A program made the position numbers and the translations under genes. The notes below the pieces were generated by a model. It was not told the DNA's origin. It made no database searches and was given only the letters and a program-made list of their open reading frames with translations. 64,000 nucleotides of DNA from Fermentibacter sp964564435. Lineage in GTDB: Bacteria > Fermentibacterota > Fermentibacteria > Fermentibacterales > Fermentibacteraceae. Where the stretch lies: positions 127,230 to 191,229 of the forward strand of contig CAZMAT010000003.1 in NCBI GenBank assembly GCA_964564435.1, read 5' to 3'. Within the stretch, counting starts at the first letter, position 1. Every line of letters starts with the position of its first letter. Shown here in pieces: positions 24,209-31,644 of this stretch.

Positions 24209-25981
24209 ATGGGCATCGCCTTGGTTGCGCTTATCGTTACCGGAACACTGAACCTCACCAGTTATAACGTATGGAAACCGGCTTCGTGGAACAGGGCAGA
24301 CGCTCGGGATCTGGTGATATCATCTGTAACGGGTAATCCGGTTGTTGCAGGAGGCAGATGAAACATAGTCGGAGGCTCCGGTGGAGCCGATGAAGGAGAG
24401 TTCCGGGTCTGGGAATTTGATCTTGCATCGCTTGGAACAACACCTCCTGCTGGTAGTGAGCCCTATCTATGGACATACGCGTATGCTGGAAGCACTGACT
24501 ACTCTTCTCAGAAAGCACATGCACTTACTGCGTACGGATCCACGGAAGAAAACGAGAGCTACCTCGTAGCCGGCCATGACCACTACTGGCTCGGTCCGGT
24601 GCCGCACCTGCTCATATCGGACTTGTATGTAGCAGGTGGATCTTCTCCCATTGGATCAGACCATCAATTCGAACGACCTGGTTCTGTCATGCCCGAGGCG
24701 AATGACATAGTCTACATTGATGACATCAGTTCATTCGTCACCGGCTCTACCGGTGCAGGAATGGCTACCTGCGGAACCTATCGCCCAGGCGAAGGGTATC
24801 CCAAGCAGCCTTTCCTTCAGATATCGGACATCGATGACTATTCGACGGTCTTCCCTGGTCTTTCGTCATCATCCTGGGGAAGAAGCCTCGGAGCAGTAGT
24901 ATACGACTCGGAAAACAGCATCATCGTTGCAGCCGGCATGTCTACGGGTTCGCCTTCAACGAATAGAATAGATAGAATAGTGATCTGCGGCTATAACCGA
25001 TTCATAGGAGCCGTCGAGAACTCCTTCTCGCTTGGCAGCTGCTTCTTAAGTGAAAACGAAGTCGAAGCATACAGACCGCCTCTTGTGGATCTCGGCGGAG
25101 GATTCTATCTGTATTTGACCAGCATACAAGGGCCGGTGGACATCTCGGGTTACTCATGGCACGGAGTTATCGCTACATTGTGGAAGTACAGCAATAATGG
25201 CGGAGTCGCGTCGATCAACTGCGTATCAAGTGACATCTGCAGGATACAGAACATCGCCGGCTACAGCAAGTTCTCCGACTTCATACCATTTTCGATAGGG
25301 CTTACCGAGAGCTTTGGAAGTTCCGGCGGTGACGCTGTCGTGCTGATTAACTCTAGATACACAGATGCACGGGAAGAGATCGACCAGTCCCGCCTTGTTG
25401 TTGGTACCGTGAATGTTGTTATGGGATCTTCGCCAACAGTTGATATTGCAGACGGAGTCAATGATTTCCAAACGATACGGATACTACCAGAGCAGGAGTT
25501 CCAATCGGGTTGCGCGTACCAGGCCATGCTGGGGAACGAATTTGTCTTTACCGATTGCAGCAGCAGTGAGGCTTTTTCTGGAACCGGAGTAGGTGTTTTC
25601 TACAAGAGCCTGACATGTCATGATTACAAGAAGATCTGGCTCTTCCAGATATCGCCGTCGAACGCAGAGGCGTCGATTGTACCGATGACGGAGCGAGAAG
25701 ACCAGACCTATCCAGCGTCAGAAGTGAGCTTCCATCTGACCTCTAATCCGGTAGTGGATGGCGTTGTCGAAATTGCCACGAATGGGACGATTTCGACAGG
25801 TACAGAGGCTTTGTTGTTTGATGTTTCGGGGAGGATGATCGGTCGAACCAGCCCCGATGTCTCTGGCACTTTCAGAATCGCAAGCGTTCATGGATGCCCT
25901 CTGCCAACTGGTGTCTATACTGCCGTGGTTACCCAGAACGGGGAGGCGTGCTTCGTTAGTACATGCGCTGTCATTGACTAA
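24209..25981 (+). CDS. Predicted secreted selenoprotein with C-terminal sorting domain (in-frame TGA)
   Basis: ATG 24209 has AGGGGGG upstream and starts a signal-like segment (MGIALVALIVTGTLNLTS). Codon 51 is TGA (24359-24361), after which the same frame continues without interruption to 25981, giving 590 residues. The sequence on both sides of the TGA is coding-like (VVAGGR-U-NIVGGSGGADEGEFRVWEFDL). The middle is beta-propeller-like (YLVAGHDHYW). Residues ~500-590 are a Por/FlgD-like sorting domain (LTSNPVVDG, LLFDVSGRMIGR, LPTGVYTAVV). A 6-bp hairpin with a GGU loop lies 13-27 nt after the TGA. Sec is less obvious here because no partner Cys is adjacent; the gene lies in a decaying island, so a nonsense mutation is a real alternative. 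Confidence 0.5.
24374..24388 (+). promoter_or_regulatory. Candidate bacterial SECIS element
   Basis: GGCTCC-GGT-GGAGCC forms six perfect pairs with a GGU loop 19-21 nt after the in-frame TGA, the same distance as the GGU of the E. coli fdhF SECIS. The stem is shorter than in the other two candidates of this window. Confidence 0.45.
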
Positions 25982-26004
25982 ATGACATAGTGCTGCGACC
26001 AGCT

Positions 26005-26032
26005 TTGTGGGCTGCGCCTGCGCAGCCCACAA
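26005..26032 (+). terminator. Hairpin after the 24209-25981 gene
   Basis: TTGTGGGCTGCG and CGCAGCCCACAA form a perfect 12-bp stem with a CCTG loop, 23 bp after the stop codon. Weakly T-rich downstream (CCTTATTGCT). A likely transcript end. Confidence 0.55.
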
Positions 26033-26602
26033 CCTTATTGCTAACTAGTGTGGACGACGCATTACAAAGAGACAAGGTTCAATATAAGCTAGATTGTGAT
26101 ATTCAACCGCTTCATAGTACAATGGGTGAGTTTCCGGTGTTGGAGTCATTTTCTCGACAGCAGAGTTCTTCCCTTATGCCTTATCTCAGTCCAGATGCTC
26201 TAGCACTCAACCTTTGCTATCCCAGCTGCCAGCGGCCTTATCGATTCTCCTAACTAGAACGCTTTGATGCTCCAAGCCTGACCGTGCTGAACCATTTACA
26301 GAAACCCCAGCAGACTAACATTCCAACAGGTGATCCATATCAAGTGTGATCCTTGCATCAACGACCCTTCACTCACGCATACGTGGATTGATGATGTGGC
26401 CTGCACGGTTCTCACGCGGAGAACGTGCGAAAGCGAACAGGTTGCCCAGATACTCAAGCCGGAATACCCGTGCACTCGTGCCTGACGGAAACCTTGATCC
26501 GCCCGAGGTGGATCAAGGCACGCCCTGTCGCGGTTTCCCTTCGGGAAACCACTGTCGGGCTACCCATCGATTCCGCTTCGCGAAATCGATGTGACGATCC
26601 GG
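26033..26602. other. Gene-free stretch with palindromic modules
   Basis: No supported gene. The 3' half holds several hairpins: CCTTGATCC/GGATCAAGG (~26493-26519), GGTTTCC/GAAACC with a TTCG loop (~26531-26549), and an ATCGATT...AATCGAT pair (~26565-26590). The last is related to the module inside the 139-bp repeats at 23294-23571, so the island appears bounded by related repeats. Confidence 0.5.
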
Positions 26603-26869
26603 CTACTCCAGCATGACCAGCCGGTGGGCCGAAGCTCCTGACTGCGTCGATATCCTCACGAGATAGACCCCCGGAGCGAAGCCGCCGATCCCGGTCTCGT
26701 TGACCCCGGCCGCCGCCGGGATCGCAGGTGCTTCCTGCACGATCCTCCCCGAGACGTCGAAGACCGACACGTCCACGGCCGCCGCGGAACCGAGGACGAA
26801 TCTCACGGTAGCCAGGCCCGCCGCCGGATTGGGGAAGACGCACGACAAGGATATGATCCCGTGGTGCAT
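26603..26869 (-). pseudogene. Orphan C-terminal sorting domain
   Basis: An 88-residue open frame whose sequence is almost entirely a Por/FlgD-like C-terminal domain: FPNPAAGLATVRFVLGSAA, VFDVSGRIVQEAP, and GFAPGVYLVRI ending in LVMLE. Only ~10 in-frame codons lie upstream before a TGA, and there is no signal peptide or passenger domain. The N-terminal part of a secreted protein has therefore been lost at the island border. Transcription as a stand-alone gene is doubtful. Confidence 0.6.
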
Positions 26870-26981
26870 CCAATATCCAACCGCCGTACGCCCCGGTCAA
26901 TCGCATGAGGCCTGCACGGCCTGGATACTCTTCCGGAGGCTTTGGAACGTCGTATCTTCGGTGATCCGGAGGAGGTCGGCC

Positions 26982-27629
26982 TTGAAGAGACTCCCTGCCC
27001 TGGTCGCGATGCTCGCCCTCGTCCCCGCCGTGTGTCCCGCCGCCGCCGGGGACGGTCCGGTACCCCCGCTCTCCCCGCCAGTCCAGTCGGGATCGGGGGC
27101 CGGAGCTCCCGCTACGGTCGAGCAGTTCACGGAGGAGTCCGGAGACTGGTCCATCATGGGCGGGGGGAGCGTGACGGCGGACCGGCTCGTCTCGTTCCTC
27201 CTCGAGAACAACCCCGGTGCCGACAGCGGGAGGGTGGCGCTGCTCGCCTCGCTCTACGTCGAGGAGGCGGCGTTCGAGGGGGTCGACTCCGACGTGGCCT
27301 TCGTGCAGATGTGCCACGAGACCGGCTTCCTGCGGTTCGGGGGGCTCGTGACGGAGGAGATGAACAACTTCTGCGGGCTCGGATCGACGGGGCCCGGGAA
27401 TCCCGGGCTTTGGTTCCCCGACGAACGCACCGGCGTGCGCGCCCACATACAGCACCTGAAGGCCTACGGATCCACCGAATCGCTGAACCTCGAGCAGGTC
27501 GACCCGCGCTTCGGGATGGTCAGCCCCCGGGGGAAGTCCCCCGATGTCTTCGGCCTCTCGGGGACATGGGCCTCCGACAGGCACTACGGGGAGAGCCTGG
27601 CGGAACTGCTCCTGCGGCTGCGGGGCTGA
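26982..27629 (+). CDS. Exported glucosaminidase-type peptidoglycan hydrolase
   Basis: A 215-residue protein starting at TTG 26982, chosen because GGAGGAGG lies just upstream and a signal peptide (residues 1-22) follows at once. Residues ~60-210 match the glucosaminidase (LytG/FlgJ-like) fold: FLLENNPGADSGRVALLASLYVEEAAFEGVDSDVAFVQMCHETGFL (catalytic Glu expected in HETGFL), NNFCGLG and RTGVRAHIQHLKAYG. It would cleave N-acetylglucosaminyl bonds in peptidoglycan. It stands alone, downstream of the decaying island. Confidence 0.78.
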   Translation: MKRLPALVAMLALVPAVCPAAAGDGPVPPLSPPVQSGSGAGAPATVEQFTEESGDWSIMGGGSVTADRLVSFLLENNPGADSGRVALLASLYVEEAAFEGVDSDVAFVQMCHETGFLRFGGLVTEEMNNFCGLGSTGPGNPGLWFPDERTGVRAHIQHLKAYGSTESLNLEQVDPRFGMVSPRGKSPDVFGLSGTWASDRHYGESLAELLLRLRG

Positions 27630-27687
27630 CTCCCCGCAACCACCTCCGCCTGCCGACCCGGCCCGCTCCGATCCGGGGATCGCCCCT

Positions 27688-28176
27688 TCAGGCCCCCATG
27701 GTCCAGGCGCTGATGGCTTCGAAGCCCGACCTGGGGATCTGGAGCCTGAACGACTGCCTTCCGTCCGCAGGCTCCACCAGCATGACGACGGCCTCCTCCA
27801 TGGATCCGGTCGGCCCCGCCAGGGTCTTCATCTCCGCCTTCCGGTCGGTGAGGGAGACCGAGACGCCGCTCTTCTCGAAACCGATGGGCGGGTATCCGCC
27901 CTCGTTGTGGCCGAAGACCAGGCGCCCCCGGTCCGTTGTGGCAGCCATGACGTTGATGCCGCGCTTGCGCACGCCGAGGACCTCGCCGACCTTGTCACCG
28001 ATGGTCCTGTCGATGTCGTAGAAGCATACCCACATCGCGCTGACCTGCTCGCCCTCGGCCAGGCCGAACAGCTTGACATAGTACCCCCGGCCGCCGTCTC
28101 TACCGATCTTGAACCACCAGTATCCGCCGACCGCGGCTATCGCGACGACCAGGACGACGATCTGGACGACTCCCAT
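27688..28176 (-). CDS. Membrane-anchored protein of unknown function
   Basis: A 162-residue protein; the ATG at 28176 follows GGAGGGTGGA, and the longer upstream frame is not coding-like. Residues 3-24 form one membrane segment (VVQIVVLVVAIAAVGGYWWF). The rest is a soluble alpha/beta domain (YYVKLFGLAEGEQVSAMWVCFYD, GRLVFGHNEGGYPPIGFEKSG). I do not recognise a family. Its divergent neighbour is the zinc regulator, but no metal motif is apparent. Confidence 0.65.
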   Translation of the reverse strand: MGVVQIVVLVVAIAAVGGYWWFKIGRDGGRGYYVKLFGLAEGEQVSAMWVCFYDIDRTIGDKVGEVLGVRKRGINVMAATTDRGRLVFGHNEGGYPPIGFEKSGVSVSLTDRKAEMKTLAGPTGSMEEAVVMLVEPADGRQSFRLQIPRSGFEAISAWTMGA

Positions 28177-28373
28177 TCCACCCTCCCCCGGCCGGGCGCC
28201 CCTGCCCGGCTTTATCAGGCTCCCCTGGGAAGCCCGAAGCCCATGCATGTATCCCGAAGGATTTGTCCGGTCCGGCACCCGGTCAAGCCTCCCTGCCATG
28301 CATGCGGTACTGATCCACGATCCGGCGGCTCATACGGATGTATCGATCGCCCGGCCCCGGGCCGGTGCGCGGG

Positions 28374-28417
28374 TTGACATCGCGGGCACGCCCCGCGATA
28401 AACGCGAATGATTCGCG
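28374..28417 (+). promoter_or_regulatory. Promoter and candidate Zur operator of the zinc-uptake operon
   Basis: TTGACA (28374-28379), a 17-bp spacer and GATAAA (28397-28402) form a sigma-70-like promoter. The spacer contains a palindrome TCGCGGG-N5-CCCGCGA (28380-28398), and just after the -10 lies a perfect 7-1-7 palindrome CGCGAAT-G-ATTCGCG (28403-28417). A 7-1-7 inverted repeat over the start of transcription is the expected shape for a Fur-family operator, here most likely Zur acting on its own operon. Confidence 0.55.
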
Positions 28418-28419
28418 AT

Positions 28420-28866
28420 ATGGACGGAACCCTCGATTGCGACGGCGCCGGGATCACGCCCGAAGCCGTCCTGCACGGCCACGGCCTGCGCGTCACCTCG
28501 CTCAGGAGGTCGGTCATGTCTGCCTTTCTTGCTGCAGGGGGAGCTCTCTCGGCGGATGACCTGATGGCGAGGGTCGGCTTCGGGAGCCTTTCGAGCATCT
28601 ACAGGGCGCTCGAGGCCATGGAGGCCGCGGGTGTGCTCGCGAGGTGCCCCGTCTCCGGCGGCGTGAGGCAGTTCTGCCTCGCACCGGGCAGGAGCTCGGG
28701 CCACAACCACTTCGAGTGCCTCGGCTGCGGCAGGGTGACCCACTTCGAGATGGACCTGCCCGAGGGATGCATGGACCGCGCACTGGGAAAGGGCTTCAGG
28801 GTGGAGAGCGCCTCTATCCACCTTTCCGGCACCTGCCGCGACTGCGCTCGGAGGGCGAAGGGATGA
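28420..28866 (+). CDS. zur: Fur-family regulator, probably Zur
   Basis: A protein of about 148 residues. The DNA-binding half contains HGLRVTSLRRSVMSAF and SLSSIYRALEAMEAAGVL. The dimerisation half has HNHFECLGCGRV and a C-terminal CRDC, forming the structural zinc site. An ATG at 28408 would lie inside the operator palindrome, 6 bp from the -10 box, so ATG 28420 or a slightly later start is preferred; no clear ribosome site is seen. Its stop overlaps the znuA start (ATGA). The order zur-znuA-znuC-znuB makes zinc the probable signal: with zinc it would repress this operon. Confidence 0.8.
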   Translation: MDGTLDCDGAGITPEAVLHGHGLRVTSLRRSVMSAFLAAGGALSADDLMARVGFGSLSSIYRALEAMEAAGVLARCPVSGGVRQFCLAPGRSSGHNHFECLGCGRVTHFEMDLPEGCMDRALGKGFRVESASIHLSGTCRDCARRAKG

Positions 28867-29690
28867 GGCGTTCCCTCGTTCCCATTCTCCTGACGCTGTC
28901 CGCCTGCAGGAACGCCCCGGCCCCCGTGGATGGTCTCGAGGTGGCGGTCAGCATCGCGCCGGAGGCCTATCTGGTGGAGGGCATCGCCGGCGATGCCGCC
29001 CGGGTGACCATAGTCGTCCCGCCAGGTGCGGATCCGCACTCGTACGAACCGACACCAGCGACGATGGAGGCTGTCGCGGACGCCGGCCTGTACCTCGCGA
29101 TCGGCATGCCCTTCGAGGACCAGTGGCTCCCGAGGCTCCGGGGTTCGTCCCCGGGGCTAGAGGTGGTCCGGATCGACTCCGGGATCGACCGGACGGCCAA
29201 TCCCGATCCCCACTTATGGATGTCCCCCTCCCTGATGAGGATCCTCGCATCCAACACGTGCATGGCGCTCACGGCTGCTTCACCTGGCGACTCGGCACTG
29301 TTCGCCGGTGGCCTCGCCCGTCTGACGGCCGAGATAGACTCTGTGGACGCCGAGGCGGGCAGGATGCTCGAGGGGATGCGGGGGGCCTCGTTCACCGCCC
29401 TTCATCCCGCCTATTCCCATTTCGCCCGCGACTACGGCCTGGTGCAGATCGCCCTCGAGGTGGAGGGCTCCGAGCCCTCGCCGGCCGAGCTTGCCTCGAT
29501 CGTACAGGCGGTGCGGGCTTCCGGCTCCAGGGTGGTGATCGTATCGCCCGGCTTCTCCACCGGAGCTGCGGGTGCGCTCGAGATGGAGCTCGGGATTCCC
29601 GCCGCGCCGCACGACCAGCTCTCGCGCGACTGGCCGGGATCGATGCTCGATCTCGCCAGGATCATCTCCGGAGGAGGTGGCTCGCAGTGA
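28863..29690 (+). CDS. znuA: Zinc ABC transporter, substrate-binding lipoprotein
   Basis: A 275-residue protein. The N-terminus MRRSLVPILLTLSAC gives a lipobox cysteine at about residue 15. Family metal-binding motifs are present: PPGADPHSYEP (first His), DPHLWMSPSL (second His) and ALHPAYSHFARDYGL (third His). A late acidic ligand region follows. The His-rich loop typical of ZnuA is missing, so zinc is favoured mainly by the Zur neighbour; manganese is the alternative. Start and stop overlap both neighbours. Confidence 0.85.
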   Translation: MRRSLVPILLTLSACRNAPAPVDGLEVAVSIAPEAYLVEGIAGDAARVTIVVPPGADPHSYEPTPATMEAVADAGLYLAIGMPFEDQWLPRLRGSSPGLEVVRIDSGIDRTANPDPHLWMSPSLMRILASNTCMALTAASPGDSALFAGGLARLTAEIDSVDAEAGRMLEGMRGASFTALHPAYSHFARDYGLVQIALEVEGSEPSPAELASIVQAVRASGSRVVIVSPGFSTGAAGALEMELGIPAAPHDQLSRDWPGSMLDLARIISGGGGSQ

Positions 29691-30454
29691 CCACGGCTCC
29701 TCCCGTGGTGTGCCTGCGCAAGGTCACGTTCGGCTACGGGCCGGGCAGGCCCGCCCTCGACGGGGTCGACTTCGAGGTGGCCGTCGGAGACTACGTGGCG
29801 GTCATCGGGCCGAACGGGGGCGGGAAGACCACGCTCCTGAAGGTGATCCTGGGGCTCAGGACGCCCTGGTCGGGCACGGTCGAGGTGTTCGGAGGCCCGC
29901 CCGCGGCGGCGAGGGGCAGGATCGGGTACGTGCCGCAGTGGAGCGGCGCCAGCCTCGACTTTCCAGCGACAGCTCTCGACGTGGTGATGATGGGCCTTCC
30001 CCCCAGGACCGGCGGACGGGCCGCGAAAGCGATAGCGCTCGACAGGATGGCGGACATGGGGATAGCCGGTCTCGCCGGGATCCATGCCGGGAGCCTCTCG
30101 GGCGGCCAGCGCCAGAAGGTGTACGTCGCCAGGGCGCTCGCGGGCGACCCGGAGCTGCTGCTTCTCGACGAGCCGGCCGCGAGCGTCGATCCCGCCGGCC
30201 AGGGCGGGCTCTACGACCTCCTTGCCAGGCTCAACGAGAAAGTGACCCTCGTTCTCGTCACCCACGACGTCGGAGCGGTCTCCGGTCAGGTGCGCTCGAT
30301 CGCCTGCCTGAACTCGGAGATGGTCAGCCACGGCGGCACGCTCGACACGGAGGCCCTCTGGAAGGCCTACGGCTGCCCGGTGGACCTCGTCTCCCACGGG
30401 ACCCCGCACAGGGTTCTCGAAGCGGGCGCCCACGGAGGCTGCGGACATGCCTGA
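29687..30454 (+). CDS. znuC: Zinc ABC transporter, ATP-binding protein
   Basis: A 255-residue protein from GTG 29687, overlapping the znuA stop (GTGA) with GGAGGAGG upstream. It has Walker A GPNGGGKTT, signature LSGGQRQKV, Walker B LLLLDEPAASVDP and the switch His in VTHDVGAV. The domain order QWSGASLDFPATALDVVMMG is typical of metal-type ABC ATPases. A C-terminal GAHGGCGHA tail may bind metal. It powers import through the ZnuB permease. Confidence 0.9.
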   Translation: MTTAPPVVCLRKVTFGYGPGRPALDGVDFEVAVGDYVAVIGPNGGGKTTLLKVILGLRTPWSGTVEVFGGPPAAARGRIGYVPQWSGASLDFPATALDVVMMGLPPRTGGRAAKAIALDRMADMGIAGLAGIHAGSLSGGQRQKVYVARALAGDPELLLLDEPAASVDPAGQGGLYDLLARLNEKVTLVLVTHDVGAVSGQVRSIACLNSEMVSHGGTLDTEALWKAYGCPVDLVSHGTPHRVLEAGAHGGCGHA

Positions 30455-31310
30455 GGCCCTGCTCAGGTTCGAGTTCCTGCAGCATGCAGTCCTGGCGATC
30501 CTGCTGGGATCGGTGGCCTGCGGCCTGATAGGCGGCCTGCTCTTCGTCAACAGGCTCTCGAGCCTCTCGGGCGGGATATCGCACGCGGTCTTCGGCGGTC
30601 TCGGCCTCTCCCTGCTCGCCGGCATACCCCCCCTGGCCGGCGCAACGGCTGCGAGCATCATAGCGGCTCTGCTGCTGGGCTTCATCTCCGCCAGGGCGAG
30701 GAGCCGGTCCGAGGCTGCGATAGCAGCGGTCTGGTCGATAGGGATGTCGCTCGGCCTGATATTCGTGTCGCTGGCCCCGGGCTACAGGGGCGACCTGATG
30801 GGCTACCTCTTCGGGAGCGTGCTCGCAGTCCCGGCGGCGGACCTGGTGCTGACGGGCGCTGTCGATGCCGCCGCCCTCGCGTTCGTCCTCCTCTTCTACA
30901 GGCGCATCCTGTGCGTGTCCTTCGACCCCGAGTACGGAGCGACCCGCGGGATCGGCGCCGGCGCCCTCTACACCGCATTCCTCTGCCTCACCGGGCTCTC
31001 CGTGGTGGTTCTGATGAGATCGGTCGGACTTGTCATGGTGATCGCCCTGCTGACCATCCCCGCCGCATCAGCCCGCCTGCTCACCCACAGGCTCCCGGTG
31101 ATGATGGCGCTCGCCTGCTGCTTCAGCGCAGTATCCGGGCTGGCCGGCCTGTACGCCTCCTGGGAGCTCGACTTGCCGGCCGGAGCCTGCATCGTGCTCG
31201 CAAGCGCAGCGCTGTTCGGCTGCATCTCCGCCGGCCGGGCCCTGTCCTCGCGCGCCCGGGGGTACGCAGCCGCAGACGCCGGACGGAGGGGCTCCCGAAG
31301 CGCCTCCTGA
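30447..31310 (+). CDS. znuB: Zinc ABC transporter, permease
   Basis: A 287-residue protein with about eight membrane segments of the ABC-3 family. Motifs include LFVNRLSSLSGGISHAVFGGLGLS and, in the C-half, SVGLVMVIALLTIPAASARLLT, the standard ABC-3 signature. The start overlaps znuC by 8 bp, with GGAGG before it. It ends the zur-znuACB operon. Confidence 0.9.
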   Translation: MPEALLRFEFLQHAVLAILLGSVACGLIGGLLFVNRLSSLSGGISHAVFGGLGLSLLAGIPPLAGATAASIIAALLLGFISARARSRSEAAIAAVWSIGMSLGLIFVSLAPGYRGDLMGYLFGSVLAVPAADLVLTGAVDAAALAFVLLFYRRILCVSFDPEYGATRGIGAGALYTAFLCLTGLSVVVLMRSVGLVMVIALLTIPAASARLLTHRLPVMMALACCFSAVSGLAGLYASWELDLPAGACIVLASAALFGCISAGRALSSRARGYAAADAGRRGSRSAS

Positions 31311-31416
31311 CGTCCTGTGGCATTTTTCCGGAACCCCGTTCATAGTATGTGCCCCGGTCGGGAGGTCCTGTCCGGTTGACCCGTCCGGATACGCTGCTGC
31401 CAAGGAGGTCTCTGGG

Positions 31417-31644
31417 ATGACTGAACTCGACAGGGCTAGACGTGAGGCCGGACGACTCGCCGATATGAAGGGCGTGAGCTACTGCGTGATCTCGCGGGAG
31501 GAATCCGGCAAGAAGGAGTACAGGATCGCCTGCATGGAGGGATTCGGCCTCCCCAGGGGCTGGATGCTCGAGGAGGTCATCAACCCGAGGGTGGAGAGGG
31601 TGGAGATCGAGCCCCCCGAGAACATCGAGGACGACTCATTCTGA
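31417..31644 (+). CDS. Small conserved protein coupled to formate-tetrahydrofolate ligase
   Basis: A 75-residue protein with a near-perfect AAGGAGGT site before ATG 31417. It is a paralogue of the 4950-5213 product: shared C-terminal GFGLPRGWMLEEV, ERVEIEPPE, and the Cys strand VSYCVISR. No named family is recognised. Its TGA overlaps the CTG from which the ligase frame starts, so the two are translationally coupled. Both paralogues sit against a one-carbon or glycolytic enzyme, which hints at a role tied to those pathways; this is inference. Confidence 0.7.
   Translation: MTELDRARREAGRLADMKGVSYCVISREESGKKEYRIACMEGFGLPRGWMLEEVINPRVERVEIEPPENIEDDSF

Noticed and set aside
22772..24361. Global recoding of TGA as an amino acid (Gly or Trp)
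   Set aside because: Many intact genes in the window end in TGA at the expected family length, and overlaps of the ATGA/GTGA type are common. Only three TGAs interrupt coding frames.
25990..26253. 87-residue plus-strand open frame
   Set aside because: It overlaps the terminator hairpin, lacks a ribosome site and has no coding-like composition.
26603..27211. Extension of the orphan sorting domain through its upstream TGA as another selenoprotein
   Set aside because: The upstream frame is antisense to the glucosaminidase gene, has no signal peptide, and no GGU-loop hairpin follows the TGA.
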